Assembly: GCF_009734445.1 (NCBI RefSeq)
Contig: NZ_CP046457.1
Coordinates: 1,606,001-1,670,000 of the forward strand
Direction: 5' to 3'
DNA from: Candidatus Syntrophocurvum alkaliphilum
GTDB lineage: Bacteria; Bacillota; Syntrophomonadia; Syntrophomonadales; Syntrophomonadaceae
DNA: 64,000 bases
The notes beneath the pieces were generated by a model. The model was not told the DNA's origin. It searched no databases and was given only the letters and a program-made list of their open reading frames with translations. Made by a program: the position numbers and the translations under genes. Shown piece by piece: positions 43,422 through 51,878 of the stretch. Each line of letters opens with the position of its first letter. The stretch's first letter is position 1.

Positions 43422-45149
43422 ATGGTTAATCTTACTATAGACGGAATACAGGTATCTGTTCCCCAGGGCTCAACTATCCTGCAGGCAGCAAAGGAAGTCG
43501 GCATAAATATACCTACACTATGTTATCATCCTGACCAAGCAGTTAAAGCTAACTGTAGGGTATGTGTCTGCGAAGTTGAAGGGAACAACTGGGTATTACC
43601 AGCAGCTTGTTCACAACCAGTCTTTGATGGTATGGCTGTTAAAACTAAAACCCCAAAAGTAATAGAAGCTAGAAAAACTATATTAGAACTAATATTATCT
43701 AATCATTCACAAGATTGTTTAAATTGTATTCGTAACCAAAACTGTGAATTACAAGAATTAGCTGAAGAGTACTTTATCCGTGATAATCCTTTTGAATTAA
43801 AAACTAAAGGAATTGCAAAAGATTTTTCAACACCTTCTCTAGTCAGAGACCCTGATAAGTGTGTACTATGTCGTCGTTGTATTGACACATGTAGCAATGT
43901 TCAAGATGTTAAAGCACTTGGTGTGGAAAATCGCGGACATGAATCTATGGTGGTTCCTAGCATGGGTAAAGACCTTATCGACAGTCCATGTGTAATGTGT
44001 GGACAATGTGTACATGCTTGCCCTGTAGGCGCAATTAGTGAAAATGAACAAATAGATGAGCTACTAGAAGCTATAGCTGACCCAGATAAAGTAGTAGTAA
44101 CTCAAATAGCTCCAGCAGTTAGGTTAGCAATTTCTGAAGAAATAGGTATGGATATTGGCTCTATGTCTATGGAGGTTTTTGCTAGTGGGTTAAAGCAAGT
44201 TGGATTTGACTATGTTCTACACACTAACTTTACAGCCGACCTAACTATACTTGAAGAAGGTAATGAGTTATTAGCTAGATTAAAAGAAGGTGGAGCTTTA
44301 CCAATGTTTACCTCCTGTAGCCCAGGATGGATAAACTACTGTGAAACCTTTTACCCAGATCTATTAGATAATCTATCAACATGTAAATCACCGCAACAAA
44401 TGTTTGGATCTCTTGCTAAAACTTATTGGGCAGAAAAAATGAATATTTCTCCTGATAAAATCTATTCAGTATCTATTATGCCCTGTACCGCTAAGAAATT
44501 TGAAGCATCACGCCCAGAAATGCAAGATAGTGGATACAGAGATGTAGATGTTGTTTTAACAACAAGAGAAGTAGGCAGATTATTTAGAATGAGCGGAATT
44601 GATTTTGAAAAGCTCCAAGGTACAAATCTAGATTCTTGGATGGGAGCGTATACTGGTGCAGCAGTAATATTTGGAGCAACTGGTGGAGTTATGGAAGCTG
44701 CTCTACGTACAGTATATGAAGTTGTTACTGAAGAAGATTTACCAAACCTAAACTTTACTATGGTTCGTGGAATGGAAGGAATAAAAGAAGCCGAAGTGGA
44801 CCTTAAAGGAACCAAAGTAAAAGTTGCTGTTGCTCACGGTTTAGGTAATGCTAAAAAATTAATGGATCAAGTAAAAGCTGGCAACTCCCCTTACCATTTC
44901 ATTGAGGTAATGGCATGCCCCGGTGGATGTATCGGTGGTGGAGGACAACCAATAACTAAATCTAATGCTAAGCGTCAAGAGCGTATAGACGCTATATATG
45001 TAGAAGATGAAAATTGTGCTATTAGAAAATCTCATGAGAATCCTGAAGTAAAAACCATTTATGATGAGTTTTTACAAGAACCTCTAGGGCATAAATCTCA
45101 TGATTTACTTCATACCCACTACCATGCTAAGAACAAAAAGTTCTTATAA
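43422..45149 (+). CDS. hydA: [FeFe] hydrogenase catalytic subunit HydA
   Basis: 575 residues, the length of Clostridium CpI. N-terminal [2Fe-2S] (C34, C45, C48, C63), the His-Cys3 cluster (H95, C99, C102, C108), two [4Fe-4S] clusters (C147, C150, C153, C157; C190, C193, C196, C200). H-cluster motifs: L1 FTSCSPGW (C299), L2 MPCTAKKFE (C355), L3 EVMACPGGCIGGGGQP (C499, C503). A C-terminal small-subunit region (residues about 512-575) is fused. L1 has Ser300 where CpI has Cys. Evolves H2 from NADH via HydB/HydC. Maturation needs HydE, HydF and HydG; only hydF is in the window. Confidence 0.95.
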   Translation: MVNLTIDGIQVSVPQGSTILQAAKEVGINIPTLCYHPDQAVKANCRVCVCEVEGNNWVLPAACSQPVFDGMAVKTKTPKVIEARKTILELILSNHSQDCLNCIRNQNCELQELAEEYFIRDNPFELKTKGIAKDFSTPSLVRDPDKCVLCRRCIDTCSNVQDVKALGVENRGHESMVVPSMGKDLIDSPCVMCGQCVHACPVGAISENEQIDELLEAIADPDKVVVTQIAPAVRLAISEEIGMDIGSMSMEVFASGLKQVGFDYVLHTNFTADLTILEEGNELLARLKEGGALPMFTSCSPGWINYCETFYPDLLDNLSTCKSPQQMFGSLAKTYWAEKMNISPDKIYSVSIMPCTAKKFEASRPEMQDSGYRDVDVVLTTREVGRLFRMSGIDFEKLQGTNLDSWMGAYTGAAVIFGATGGVMEAALRTVYEVVTEEDLPNLNFTMVRGMEGIKEAEVDLKGTKVKVAVAHGLGNAKKLMDQVKAGNSPYHFIEVMACPGGCIGGGGQPITKSNAKRQERIDAIYVEDENCAIRKSHENPEVKTIYDEFLQEPLGHKSHDLLHTHYHAKNKKFL

Positions 45150-45203
45150 AATAATTGTTATAGATAGATAAAAGATATTAAAATATTAGAGAGATAAAAT
45201 TAG

Positions 45204-45240
45204 CACATAAGCTTACCCATAGGGTAAGCTTATGTGTTTT
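45204..45240 (+). terminator. Strong terminator after hydA
   Basis: A 15-bp perfect stem (CACATAAGCTTACCC / GGGTAAGCTTATGTG) with a 3-base loop, then TTTT. It separates hydCBA from hydF, which needs its own promoter or read-through. Confidence 0.85.
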
Positions 45241-45301
45241 ATGGGTATATATTTTGTGGAATGTTAAGAATATAAATAAACAATATAAGGTGGTCTAGAA
45301 T

Positions 45302-46492
45302 ATGAATGAAACTCCACGTGCTAATCGATTACATATAGGTATATTTGGCAGACGCAACAGTGGAAAGTCTAGTTTAATAAATGCTTTAACTAATCAAGAA
45401 ATAGCTTTAGTATCTGATGAGCCCGGTACTACTACAGATCCAGTTTATAAAAACATTGAAATACTCCCTATAGGTCCTTGTGTAATTATTGATACTGCTG
45501 GTATAGATGATATAGGAGACTTAGGCAATTTGCGCATTGAAAAAACAAAAGAGGTTTTAGAAAAAACAGATATTGCTATACTTGTTATTGACCCTAAATC
45601 AAGTATTAGTGACTTTGAGTCTCAGCTAATAGAACAGTTTAAAAAAATTAATATACCTTTTATAACTGTATTATCTAAGTTTGATATTTATAAACCTGAC
45701 AAAAAAATTTTAGAAGAAAAATTAGAAAATGAACCAAAATTAATAAGTAGTAAAACTGGCAAAGGAATTGAAGAACTGAAAGAAGAATTAATCCAAAAAG
45801 CACCTGCTCAGCTTTTAGATAGACCTATTGTAGGAGATCTAATATCTGCAGGTGATGTGTTAATTTTGGTTACTCCAATAGATGCCGCTGCACCTAAAGG
45901 TAGACTCATATTACCCCAAGTACAAACAATAAGAGACATACTAGATCATAACGGGCAAGCTCTAGTTGTAAAGGAAACAGAATTGAAAAATGCACTTAAA
46001 TCATTAACAAGTAATCCTAAATTAGTTATTACAGATTCACAAGTATTTAAGGAAGTAGATGAGATTTTAAAAAAGGATGTTCCGCTTACATCTTTTTCAA
46101 TCCTTTTAGCTCGCTATAAATGTGATCTACAGTCATTAGTTGATGGAGTAAATGTTATTTCTAACCTTACACCCAATAGTAAAATTTTAGTAGCTGAAGC
46201 ATGTACCCACCATAGACAAAAAGATGATATCGCTACCAAAAAAATACCCACTTTATTAAGAAAACGTATTGGAGAAAAATTAGAATTTGAATTTAGCTCT
46301 GGCAGCACCATCCCACAAAATATACGGGAATTTGATCTTATAATTCATTGTGGCGGCTGTATGCTTAATAGAAAACAAATGCTAAATCGAATAGAAAAAG
46401 CAAAATTAGCAGGAGTTCCTATAACTAATTTTGGAATTGTTCTAGCCTATTTAAACGATATTTTAGATAGAGCTTTAAAACCCGTATTATAG
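45302..46492 (+). CDS. hydF: [FeFe] hydrogenase maturation GTPase HydF
   Basis: 396 residues, ATG after AAGGTGG. GTPase domain with the P-loop GRRNSGKSS at 16-24, EPGTTTDPV, VIDTAG and LSKFD; dimerisation domain; C-terminal cluster domain with CTHH and HCGGC, giving the three Cys ligands of the [4Fe-4S] cluster plus His. It is the scaffold that carries the 2Fe subcluster made by HydE/HydG and delivers it to HydA. Near hydA as usual. Confidence 0.95.
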   Translation: MNETPRANRLHIGIFGRRNSGKSSLINALTNQEIALVSDEPGTTTDPVYKNIEILPIGPCVIIDTAGIDDIGDLGNLRIEKTKEVLEKTDIAILVIDPKSSISDFESQLIEQFKKINIPFITVLSKFDIYKPDKKILEEKLENEPKLISSKTGKGIEELKEELIQKAPAQLLDRPIVGDLISAGDVLILVTPIDAAAPKGRLILPQVQTIRDILDHNGQALVVKETELKNALKSLTSNPKLVITDSQVFKEVDEILKKDVPLTSFSILLARYKCDLQSLVDGVNVISNLTPNSKILVAEACTHHRQKDDIATKKIPTLLRKRIGEKLEFEFSSGSTIPQNIREFDLIIHCGGCMLNRKQMLNRIEKAKLAGVPITNFGIVLAYLNDILDRALKPVL

Positions 46493-46642
46493 TCTCTATC
46501 GGTGAGTAATTCATTTAATTCATTTTTTAAATTTTTTGAAATTTAAGTAATGATTAACTACAAACCTTATTTTTTTCGTGATTATTTTATATTAAAGCTG
46601 AACAAGCTAAATATGAAAAAAGAAAAAGGAGGTTTTTTTTTA

Positions 46643-46846
46643 ATGCATGATAGAGGATTGGCACCACATGAAATGCTCGAATTGCGAGAGATTCTTCAAT
46701 TCAAAACAGTTTGTGCTACCAAAGCTGCTGCTATGAGTGACATTGTACAAGATTCAAGACTCCAACAATTATTAATGGCAGATGTTAGTAAGACAAAACA
46801 AGAAATACAGGCAATACAAATAATGTTAAACAATACTTTACAATAA
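46643..46846 (+). CDS. Small spore coat-like protein (CotF-related)
   Basis: 67 residues from ATG 46643; AAAGGAGG stands 11 bases upstream across a T run. HDRGLAPHEMLELREILQFK and VQDSRLQQLLMADVSKTKQE are the pattern seen in small coat proteins paired with CotF, where they cover the first half of the domain. An upstream in-frame start at 46550 has no support. Forms an operon with the next gene, 14 bases on. Probably sporulation-controlled, though no sigma-E/K promoter was clear. Confidence 0.75.
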   Translation: MHDRGLAPHEMLELREILQFKTVCATKAAAMSDIVQDSRLQQLLMADVSKTKQEIQAIQIMLNNTLQ

Positions 46847-46860
46847 GCGAGGTGGAAAAT

Positions 46861-47148
46861 ATGGTTTATAAAACTAGTGGTATGGATGTTCTTAATGATC
46901 AAATAATAGCAACAGATTTATTAATCACTTCAAAACAAGCAGTAAAATCTTTATCATCAGCTCTTACAGAAATTACTTCTCCTGAAGCAAGAAGAGCAGT
47001 TAAACAACAATTAGATGATGCAATCAGATTCCATGAACAGGTTTCAAATTATACTATGCAAAACGGATGGTACGATCCTTATGACTTAAATGAACAAATT
47101 AAAAGAGAAATGCAAAGTGCCCAAAGTGTAATGCATATAGAAGGGTAA
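46861..47148 (+). CDS. CotF-like spore coat protein
   Basis: 95 residues from ATG 46861, with GAGGTGG just upstream and over the earlier GTG. The sequence DQIIATDLLITSKQAVKSLS, TEITSPEARRAVKQQLDDAI then FHEQVSNYTMQNGWYDPYDL matches the C-terminal part of the CotF family, including the YxxxxGWYxxY-type tail. The preceding gene supplies the other half of a two-gene CotF-like module. Confidence 0.85.
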   Translation: MVYKTSGMDVLNDQIIATDLLITSKQAVKSLSSALTEITSPEARRAVKQQLDDAIRFHEQVSNYTMQNGWYDPYDLNEQIKREMQSAQSVMHIEG

Positions 47149-47159
47149 TTTTTTAGGAA

Positions 47160-47190
47160 TAAGGCACCTTAATGTTAGGTGCCTTATTTA
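47160..47190. terminator. Bidirectional terminator
   Basis: Stem ATAAGGCACCT / AGGTGCCTTAT with a 7-base loop, T-rich on both strands. It lies between the coat operon and the facing ATPase operon. Confidence 0.85.
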
Positions 47191-48039
47191 AATTTGAGCC
47201 ATCACTTCATCCCATATAGGCTTTATTATTTTATATATTTTTGGATTATAAACTGGTATTTTTGTGTTTGATAATTGATCAACTATATCTAAACTAAATG
47301 GTATTTTACCTAATAGCTTAATATTATAATTAATTGCCCATTTTTCTATTTCCTTTGTTAAAACTTCATTTAAATCATATTTATTAATAATTAATGTAGT
47401 TTTAATATTATATTTTTCAACTAGCTCATATACTCTTTTCATATCGTGAAAACCAGAAATATTAGGCTCTGCAACTAATACAACAAGATTAACACCTACT
47501 AAAGAAGAAATAACAGAACAACCTATACCAGGAGATCCATCTGATATTATTAAGGGTATGTTTTTTTCATCTGATTTTTTAATAGCAGCTTGTTTTATCT
47601 GTGCCACTAATTTTCCCGAATTTTCTTCACCTGGACGCAACTCACCATAGAAAGTTAGTTTGTTTTCTTCTGATATAGATTCAAACCACTTACCAGAGGA
47701 AACACTTGTCATATATATAGCATTGGTTGGGCAAATTCTAGAACAAAAAGCACAGCCTTCACACAATAAATCATTTACCTTAAATTCTTCTATAGCATCA
47801 AATCTGCATAATTCAGAACATAACCCACATTCTATGCACTGTTCTTTTTTAATAACAGCTGTTTCAGCACCACTATATTCATGTTCTTTTTTAATATTTG
47901 GTTTTAGTAATATAGGCAAATTTGATGCATCAACATCGTAATCACAAGCTATACATTTATCAACTAAACTGATAAACGATGATGATAGTGCTGTCTTGCC
48001 GGCTCCTCCTTTACCACTAATAACTAATATTTCTTTCAC
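47188..48039 (-). CDS. MinD/ParA-like ATPase with inserted two-cluster ferredoxin domain (second)
   Basis: 283 residues, GTG start with GAGGAG upstream. P-loop with deviant Walker A GKGGAGKTAL near the N-terminus, then an inserted 2x[4Fe-4S] ferredoxin domain: CIECGLCSELC and CEGCAFCSRICP, followed by the ATPase core (IISDGSPGIGCSVISSL). Proteins of this kind (NBP35/Mrp-related) are encoded with NifX-like and DUF134 genes in many anaerobes and are thought to assemble or move metal clusters. Overlaps its paralogue upstream by 23 bases. Confidence 0.88.
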   Translation of the reverse strand: MKEILVISGKGGAGKTALSSSFISLVDKCIACDYDVDASNLPILLKPNIKKEHEYSGAETAVIKKEQCIECGLCSELCRFDAIEEFKVNDLLCEGCAFCSRICPTNAIYMTSVSSGKWFESISEENKLTFYGELRPGEENSGKLVAQIKQAAIKKSDEKNIPLIISDGSPGIGCSVISSLVGVNLVVLVAEPNISGFHDMKRVYELVEKYNIKTTLIINKYDLNEVLTKEIEKWAINYNIKLLGKIPFSLDIVDQLSNTKIPVYNPKIYKIIKPIWDEVMAQI

Positions 48040-48880
48040 GGCATTCGCTCCTCACTTGGTCCAATAGGCTTTCTATAATCTCTTGTAATTCTGGTAGAAT
48101 GGTAAAAACATCTTCACCCTTGGCATAAGCGCTTGCTAACTCGACACTAAATGGGATTTTTCCCAAAACAGGTAAATTATATTTTTCTTTTAGTTCTTTA
48201 ATTACGCCTTCATCACCATCCCATTTATTAATTACTAAGCCACATGGAATTTTTAACATATGCACTGCTTCTAAGGCTAAGTTTAAATCATGAAGACCAA
48301 AAGGAGTAGGTTCAACTGCTAATATACAAAAATCAACTCCTCTTATAGCTTCAATCATTGGACATGTTGTACCTGGTGGACAATCCATTATAACCACTGA
48401 GGCGTTAGTAGCATAATCTTTAACAGCATTTATTAATGGCGGGCTGTAAGCCTCACCAATTTTCAGCCTACCAGTAAATATCTGCCCTCCATGCACAAGC
48501 TTCGCTATTTCAATAGAACCAATGTAATAGTCAATTTCATTTATTGCATTTTCAGGACACAAATAAGAACATGCTCCACATGAATGACACAATTCTGGGA
48601 AAAGAGTAATTTCATCCGCCAAAACTGCCAATGCATTGAAGTTACATACTTCAGCACACTCCCCACATAGCGTGCATTTATCATAATCAATTCCCGGTAC
48701 CGGTCTACTAACATTTTTAGTTTGTACAATGTTGTGTTGCAAAAATAATCCTATATTAGGTTCTTCAACATCTGTATCTAAAACTATTGGATCAACTTCG
48801 GCTAATTTTTGGGCTAAACACATAGCAAGAAAGGTTTTACCTGTCCCTCCTTTGCCACTAGCCACAGCTATTTTCACCAC
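48017..48880 (-). CDS. MinD/ParA-like ATPase with inserted two-cluster ferredoxin domain (first)
   Basis: 287 residues from GTG 48880 with AAAGGAAG upstream. Walker A AVASGKGGTGKTFLAMCLAQ, the Cys motifs CTLCGECAEVC and CHSCGACSYLCP in a ferredoxin insert, then the signature VVIMDCPPGTTCPMIEAI. Paralogue of the next gene; both probably form a heterodimer since MinD-type ATPases dimerise. Downstream of two NifX-like genes. It may insert Fe-S or Mo-type cofactors; target unknown. Confidence 0.88.
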   Translation of the reverse strand: MVKIAVASGKGGTGKTFLAMCLAQKLAEVDPIVLDTDVEEPNIGLFLQHNIVQTKNVSRPVPGIDYDKCTLCGECAEVCNFNALAVLADEITLFPELCHSCGACSYLCPENAINEIDYYIGSIEIAKLVHGGQIFTGRLKIGEAYSPPLINAVKDYATNASVVIMDCPPGTTCPMIEAIRGVDFCILAVEPTPFGLHDLNLALEAVHMLKIPCGLVINKWDGDEGVIKELKEKYNLPVLGKIPFSVELASAYAKGEDVFTILPELQEIIESLLDQVRSECRERNISY

Positions 48881-48897
48881 ATATCTTCCTTTCTATT

Positions 48898-49245
48898 TTA
48901 GGAGTGACAATCACCTGCATGTTCATGTTCTTTACACACTGCACCAGTACTTTGCAACTCATTATTTAAATATTTTTTAATTGCCTCTTCTATTTCCCCT
49001 TTAATCCCTACTATTACTTCTATTCCTTCAGAATCAAATAAAATTTGAGCTCTTTCTCCCATACCTCCTGCTATAACTACATTAGTTCCCTGCTCTTTTA
49101 AGAACTTTGGTAGTTGCCCCGGTATATGTCCTGGACTTTTTATGATTTTTAACTCCCCTGAATCAATATTGTATAATGCAAATTCTTCACAATGTCCAAA
49201 GTGCTGACATATTAAGGCTCCTTCTTTCGGCAATGCTAATATCAT
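48898..49245 (-). CDS. NifX/NifB-type cofactor-binding domain protein
   Basis: 115 residues, AGGGGGG upstream. RNase H-like dinitrogenase iron-molybdenum cofactor domain: ILALPKEGALICQHFGHCEE, IPGQLPKFLKEQGTNVVIAG, GGMGERAQILFDSEGIEVIV. A His/Cys-rich tail (CKEHEHAGDCHS) suggests metal binding. In such operons these proteins are proposed to carry a metal cluster for the ATPases beside them. Confidence 0.88.
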   Translation of the reverse strand: MILALPKEGALICQHFGHCEEFALYNIDSGELKIIKSPGHIPGQLPKFLKEQGTNVVIAGGMGERAQILFDSEGIEVIVGIKGEIEEAIKKYLNNELQSTGAVCKEHEHAGDCHS

Positions 49246-49258
49246 TTTAAACCCCCCC

Positions 49259-49609
49259 TTAATTATTTGCTTGAAGCATTTCTTCTAATTCATTAGTTTT
49301 GTATTTCTCTACATTAGCTTTTATGGATTCTTCAGCTTTTGGTATATAAACCTTTATCCCAGCTTTTTGTAATGCTGCAAACGCTTTTGCTCCCACACGA
49401 TTGGATATTACAGCTTTTACGCCTTTATCAACTACTATTTGTGCTGCTTGAATTCCTGCTCCCTGTTTACTATTACCAGCATTATTAGGAATTGATTCAA
49501 AATTGTTGCTTTCTAAATCCCCAATAATAAAATAGGCACATCTACCAAATCTTCCATCAATTTGACCATTTAAACTATCCCCTGAACTACAAACAGCTAT
49601 TTTACTCAT
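49259..49609 (-). CDS. NifX-like cofactor-binding domain protein
   Basis: 116 residues from ATG 49609 with GGAGGTG upstream. KIAVCSSGDSLNGQIDGRFG then RCAYFIIGDLESN, AGIQAAQIVVDKGVKAVISN and RVGAKAFAALQKAGIKVYIP are typical of the family. Its start overlaps the stop of the DUF134 gene by 8 bases. Confidence 0.88.
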   Translation of the reverse strand: MSKIAVCSSGDSLNGQIDGRFGRCAYFIIGDLESNNFESIPNNAGNSKQGAGIQAAQIVVDKGVKAVISNRVGAKAFAALQKAGIKVYIPKAEESIKANVEKYKTNELEEMLQANN

Positions 49610-49985
49610 CTTTGTAAACACCTCCATCCTTTGATTCATTTACACAATCTTCATAAGGCTGTAAATAGCGTTCCTCCCTACGGCAATACCCTTTACCTAA
49701 ACAATAATTGCCACCTTGAATCTTTATGGCTTTTCCATTAATCAAAGCATCTGCAATCTTTTTTCGGGCATCTGCCAAAATGCGCTGAAAAGTCTGTCTT
49801 GAAACCTTCATTACATTTGCACATTCCTCCTGTTCTAAACCCAAATAATCTTTTAGTCTGATAGCTTCTATTTCTTCGTAATAGACTGCTATATCCTCTA
49901 ATTGTTGCATAGATATTCCTTGAGGTTTAAAAAAGTTAACTCCGGGTTCATTAACAATACGTCTACATCTCCTTTTCCTTGACAA
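49602..49985 (-). CDS. DUF134 (UPF0251) DNA-binding regulator
   Basis: 127 residues from TTG 49985, with a run of G upstream. RKRRCRRIVNEP, EEIEAIRLKDYLGLEQEECA then MKVSRQTFQRILADARKKIA are the family pattern: a sigma-like HTH with a preceding basic stretch. A Cys pair near the C-terminus (CLGKGYC) may bind metal. Being first in this operon, it is likely its own regulator and may sense a metal or cluster. Confidence 0.88.
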   Translation of the reverse strand: MSRKRRCRRIVNEPGVNFFKPQGISMQQLEDIAVYYEEIEAIRLKDYLGLEQEECANVMKVSRQTFQRILADARKKIADALINGKAIKIQGGNYCLGKGYCRREERYLQPYEDCVNESKDGGVYKDE

Positions 49986-50060
49986 AAATATCCCCCCCTT
50001 TTATGTTTTGGGCATATGCTCTTTTTTATTGTAATAATTTTGTTAGGATAAGTCAACATT

Positions 50061-50287
50061 AGTTCTGCAACAAAAAGCAAAACTTAGACTATGGAATCGG
50101 TTGAGCAAACATGTTTATCACGCCACTCATCGGTCTTTATCTCCATTTTTTCTTAGCACTTATTATTTAAAATGATTTTTTATTTATACTTAGCCGTGAT
50201 CAATCACCACGCCTTGCTACTTAAGGACTTAGATAAACAAGTTAGCTCAGCCTTAAGTTTTTTGTAGTTGATTTTTGCAGCAGAATC
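50061..50287 (-). repeat. Dispersed palindromic repeat, copy 4 (full-length)
   Basis: 227 bases with ends AGTTCTGCAACAAAAAGC and TTTTTGCAGCAGAATC, the core ATCGGTTGAGCAAACATGTT TATCACGCCACTCATCGGTC, and a second hairpin near ACTTAGATAAACAAGTTAGC TCAGCC. Opposite in orientation to copy 3 and about 80-85% identical by eye. Two short AT stretches flank it; no target duplication is clear. Confidence 0.85.
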
Positions 50288-50335
50288 AATTTTTAGAAAT
50301 GAAAATTTATTAGAGGTAATAAGAAGGGTTATTAA

Positions 50336-50368
50336 AAAAAGAGCCAGTTTTTAACTTGGCTCTTTTTA
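50336..50368. terminator. Bidirectional terminator
   Basis: Stem AAAAAGAGCCA / TGGCTCTTTTT with a 10-base loop. It serves the minus-strand gene at 50366 and may stop transcription from the other side. Confidence 0.8.
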
Positions 50369-50761
50369 TACTTTTCCTCGATTTTTTCTTATAATCTGAA
50401 TAGCTTGTTGCCTATTTTCTTTATAGGTAACTAGTGTAAGCATAAAAGCCTCTCCTCCTGCACTACCTGCATTAGGATTGCCAATTCCACTTGCTGAATC
50501 ATGTGCAGCTAATAAAGGATTTGCTCCATCTTCTCCTGATTCATTTGATAATAATGTTATAGCACTAAGTGTAAGTGAATTATTGATAGGACTATTCATT
50601 TTAGGATTTTCAGATATACTAAATTGAGATATTTTATCAATTTGTGCTGCCCCAGGCTCAGGTACTAATCCTTGCTTTTTCAATTCATCTAACGCTTTTT
50701 GCGCTCTATTGCTAGTAGAAAAATACGCTAAGATACTGCTCTCATCCTTTTCTATTTGCAA
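50366..50761 (-). CDS. Uncharacterised protein, ferredoxin-like domain by pattern
   Basis: 131 residues from TTG 50761, seven bases after GAGGTG. The beginning LAYFSTSNRAQKALDELKKQ and the end FMLTLVTYKENRQQAIQIIR look like the first and last strand-helix units of an alpha/beta ferredoxin-like fold; the middle is polar with Asn/Ser/Gly. Similar small proteins occur in spore-formers, but I cannot name the family with confidence. No neighbours to suggest a function. Confidence 0.55.
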   Translation of the reverse strand: MQIEKDESSILAYFSTSNRAQKALDELKKQGLVPEPGAAQIDKISQFSISENPKMNSPINNSLTLSAITLLSNESGEDGANPLLAAHDSASGIGNPNAGSAGGEAFMLTLVTYKENRQQAIQIIRKNRGKV

Positions 50762-50897
50762 AAGCAATCACCTCTACTTTACTTTACCCTAGTTTTTGTA
50801 AATACTTTTAATCTTATTCACCTTACACTTTTAGAGAAAAAATAAAGTATTATAACGATTTAAATTATTAAAGGCACCAGAACTATCAGAAAAAATA

Positions 50898-50932
50898 AAA
50901 AGTGTCTTAGTTTTTAACTAAGACACTTTTTA
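50898..50932. terminator. Terminator after the DUF4013 gene
   Basis: Stem AAAAGTGTCTTAG / CTAAGACACTTTT with a short T-rich loop. It lies 10 bases beyond the stop on the minus strand. Confidence 0.82.
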
Positions 50933-50941
50933 TTAAATAAA

Positions 50942-51514
50942 TTAATAAACTGTACCTACATAATGTGAAAAAACAATCCCTACATAAAAAACTAACAATA
51001 TAGCGATAGCTCCTGCAAAGGGAATAGCTAATACTAAGCTTGAGCCAATATACGAAAGTAAAACAAATGCTAAGTAAGGGAATATAAACCTATCCATTTT
51101 CTCAGATAATTTTTTGTACACCTGTTGGAAGTCAAAAGCATCTGCAAAATTTTTGTTCACTGAGTAACTAGCAAGAGCAAAAAATATCATCATACCTGCA
51201 AAAATAGTAATAACTATAGACAATAAAACTCCTACAAATGGAATGTTAAACAAAGCAGCGCTTAATAAAATAGGCAATAGAAGATAAACAATAGTAATAA
51301 GAAATGAGTAAAGTCCGTCATTAAAAAGTTCACCCCACTCATTCCATTGAGGTAAGGTATAACTATTACTCATCCCTAGTTTTATGCACCTTATATAATA
51401 ACCTAATACCAAAAGATTTATAATAGGAATGATTGATAAAAGACCTCCAATAACTATTTTCTTTCCCCATTCCCTATCATTTAGTGGAAATTTGATATAG
51501 CTTCTTATATCCAT
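50942..51514 (-). CDS. DUF4013 membrane protein
   Basis: 190 residues from ATG 51514 with GGGAGGG upstream; an earlier in-frame start at 51550 is unsupported. Opens with PLNDREWGKKIVIGGLLSII and GYYIRCIKLGMSN, the DUF4013 pattern, then five or so membrane helices. Function unknown; members are found in archaea and Firmicutes near envelope genes. Confidence 0.75.
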   Translation of the reverse strand: MDIRSYIKFPLNDREWGKKIVIGGLLSIIPIINLLVLGYYIRCIKLGMSNSYTLPQWNEWGELFNDGLYSFLITIVYLLLPILLSAALFNIPFVGVLLSIVITIFAGMMIFFALASYSVNKNFADAFDFQQVYKKLSEKMDRFIFPYLAFVLLSYIGSSLVLAIPFAGAIAILLVFYVGIVFSHYVGTVY

Positions 51515-51573
51515 TTTTGTCCCTCCCTTTCCCATAACATTATATAACATTATGGCTTTGAGCTGAACAAAAA

Positions 51574-51594
51574 AAAGGGGCTTTTACTGCCCCT
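51574..51594 (-). terminator. Terminator overlapping the gene at 51584
   Basis: Minus-strand stem AAGGGGC / GCCCCTT with loop AGTAAAA that holds the stop codon, followed by TTTTTT. Confidence 0.75.
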
Positions 51595-51862
51595 TATATG
51601 GTTCTAATTTAGGTTCCCTACTATACTGTTCTTTTATTAAATCTACTCTTTCTGCCCAATATTGAATCTTTCTAATGGCTTCGTCTTCCATAGTTGTATC
51701 AACAACTACTACTTCTTTATCATTTATTTGAACTCCTATGTTATAATAGCCATTATGATCTGATCTAATTAAAAGACCAGGAATACGGTCTTTTTCTAAT
51801 AAACCAATGGTAAACTCATCTAAAGCCATTATGGGAGTTTCATAACTTTTAACATCACCCAT
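51584..51862 (-). CDS. Uncharacterised small protein, paralogue of the next upstream gene
   Basis: 92 residues, GGGAGGT upstream. The centre RIPGLLIRSDHNGYYNIGVQ then INDKEVVVVDTTMEDEAI matches EYEGLIVAADDQSGFYNFGL then QLDEDKIMVVDKDVKESM in its neighbour; helical C-terminal WAERVDLIKEQYSREPKL. A duplicated small gene. Function unknown; the pair is in one operon, 16 bases apart. Possibly a sporulation protein. Confidence 0.65.
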   Translation of the reverse strand: MGDVKSYETPIMALDEFTIGLLEKDRIPGLLIRSDHNGYYNIGVQINDKEVVVVDTTMEDEAIRKIQYWAERVDLIKEQYSREPKLEPYKGQ

Positions 51863-51878
51863 TTAAAAACCTCCCTAC

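Noticed and set aside
46550-46642. An N-terminal extension of the coat protein gene at 46643
   Set aside because: The extra 31 codons include AAAGGAGG as codons and have unlike composition; the ATG after the ribosome site is the better start.
24142-50287. The dispersed repeats as a CRISPR array
   Set aside because: Copies are kilobases apart, in both directions, and have no spacer structure; there are no cas genes.
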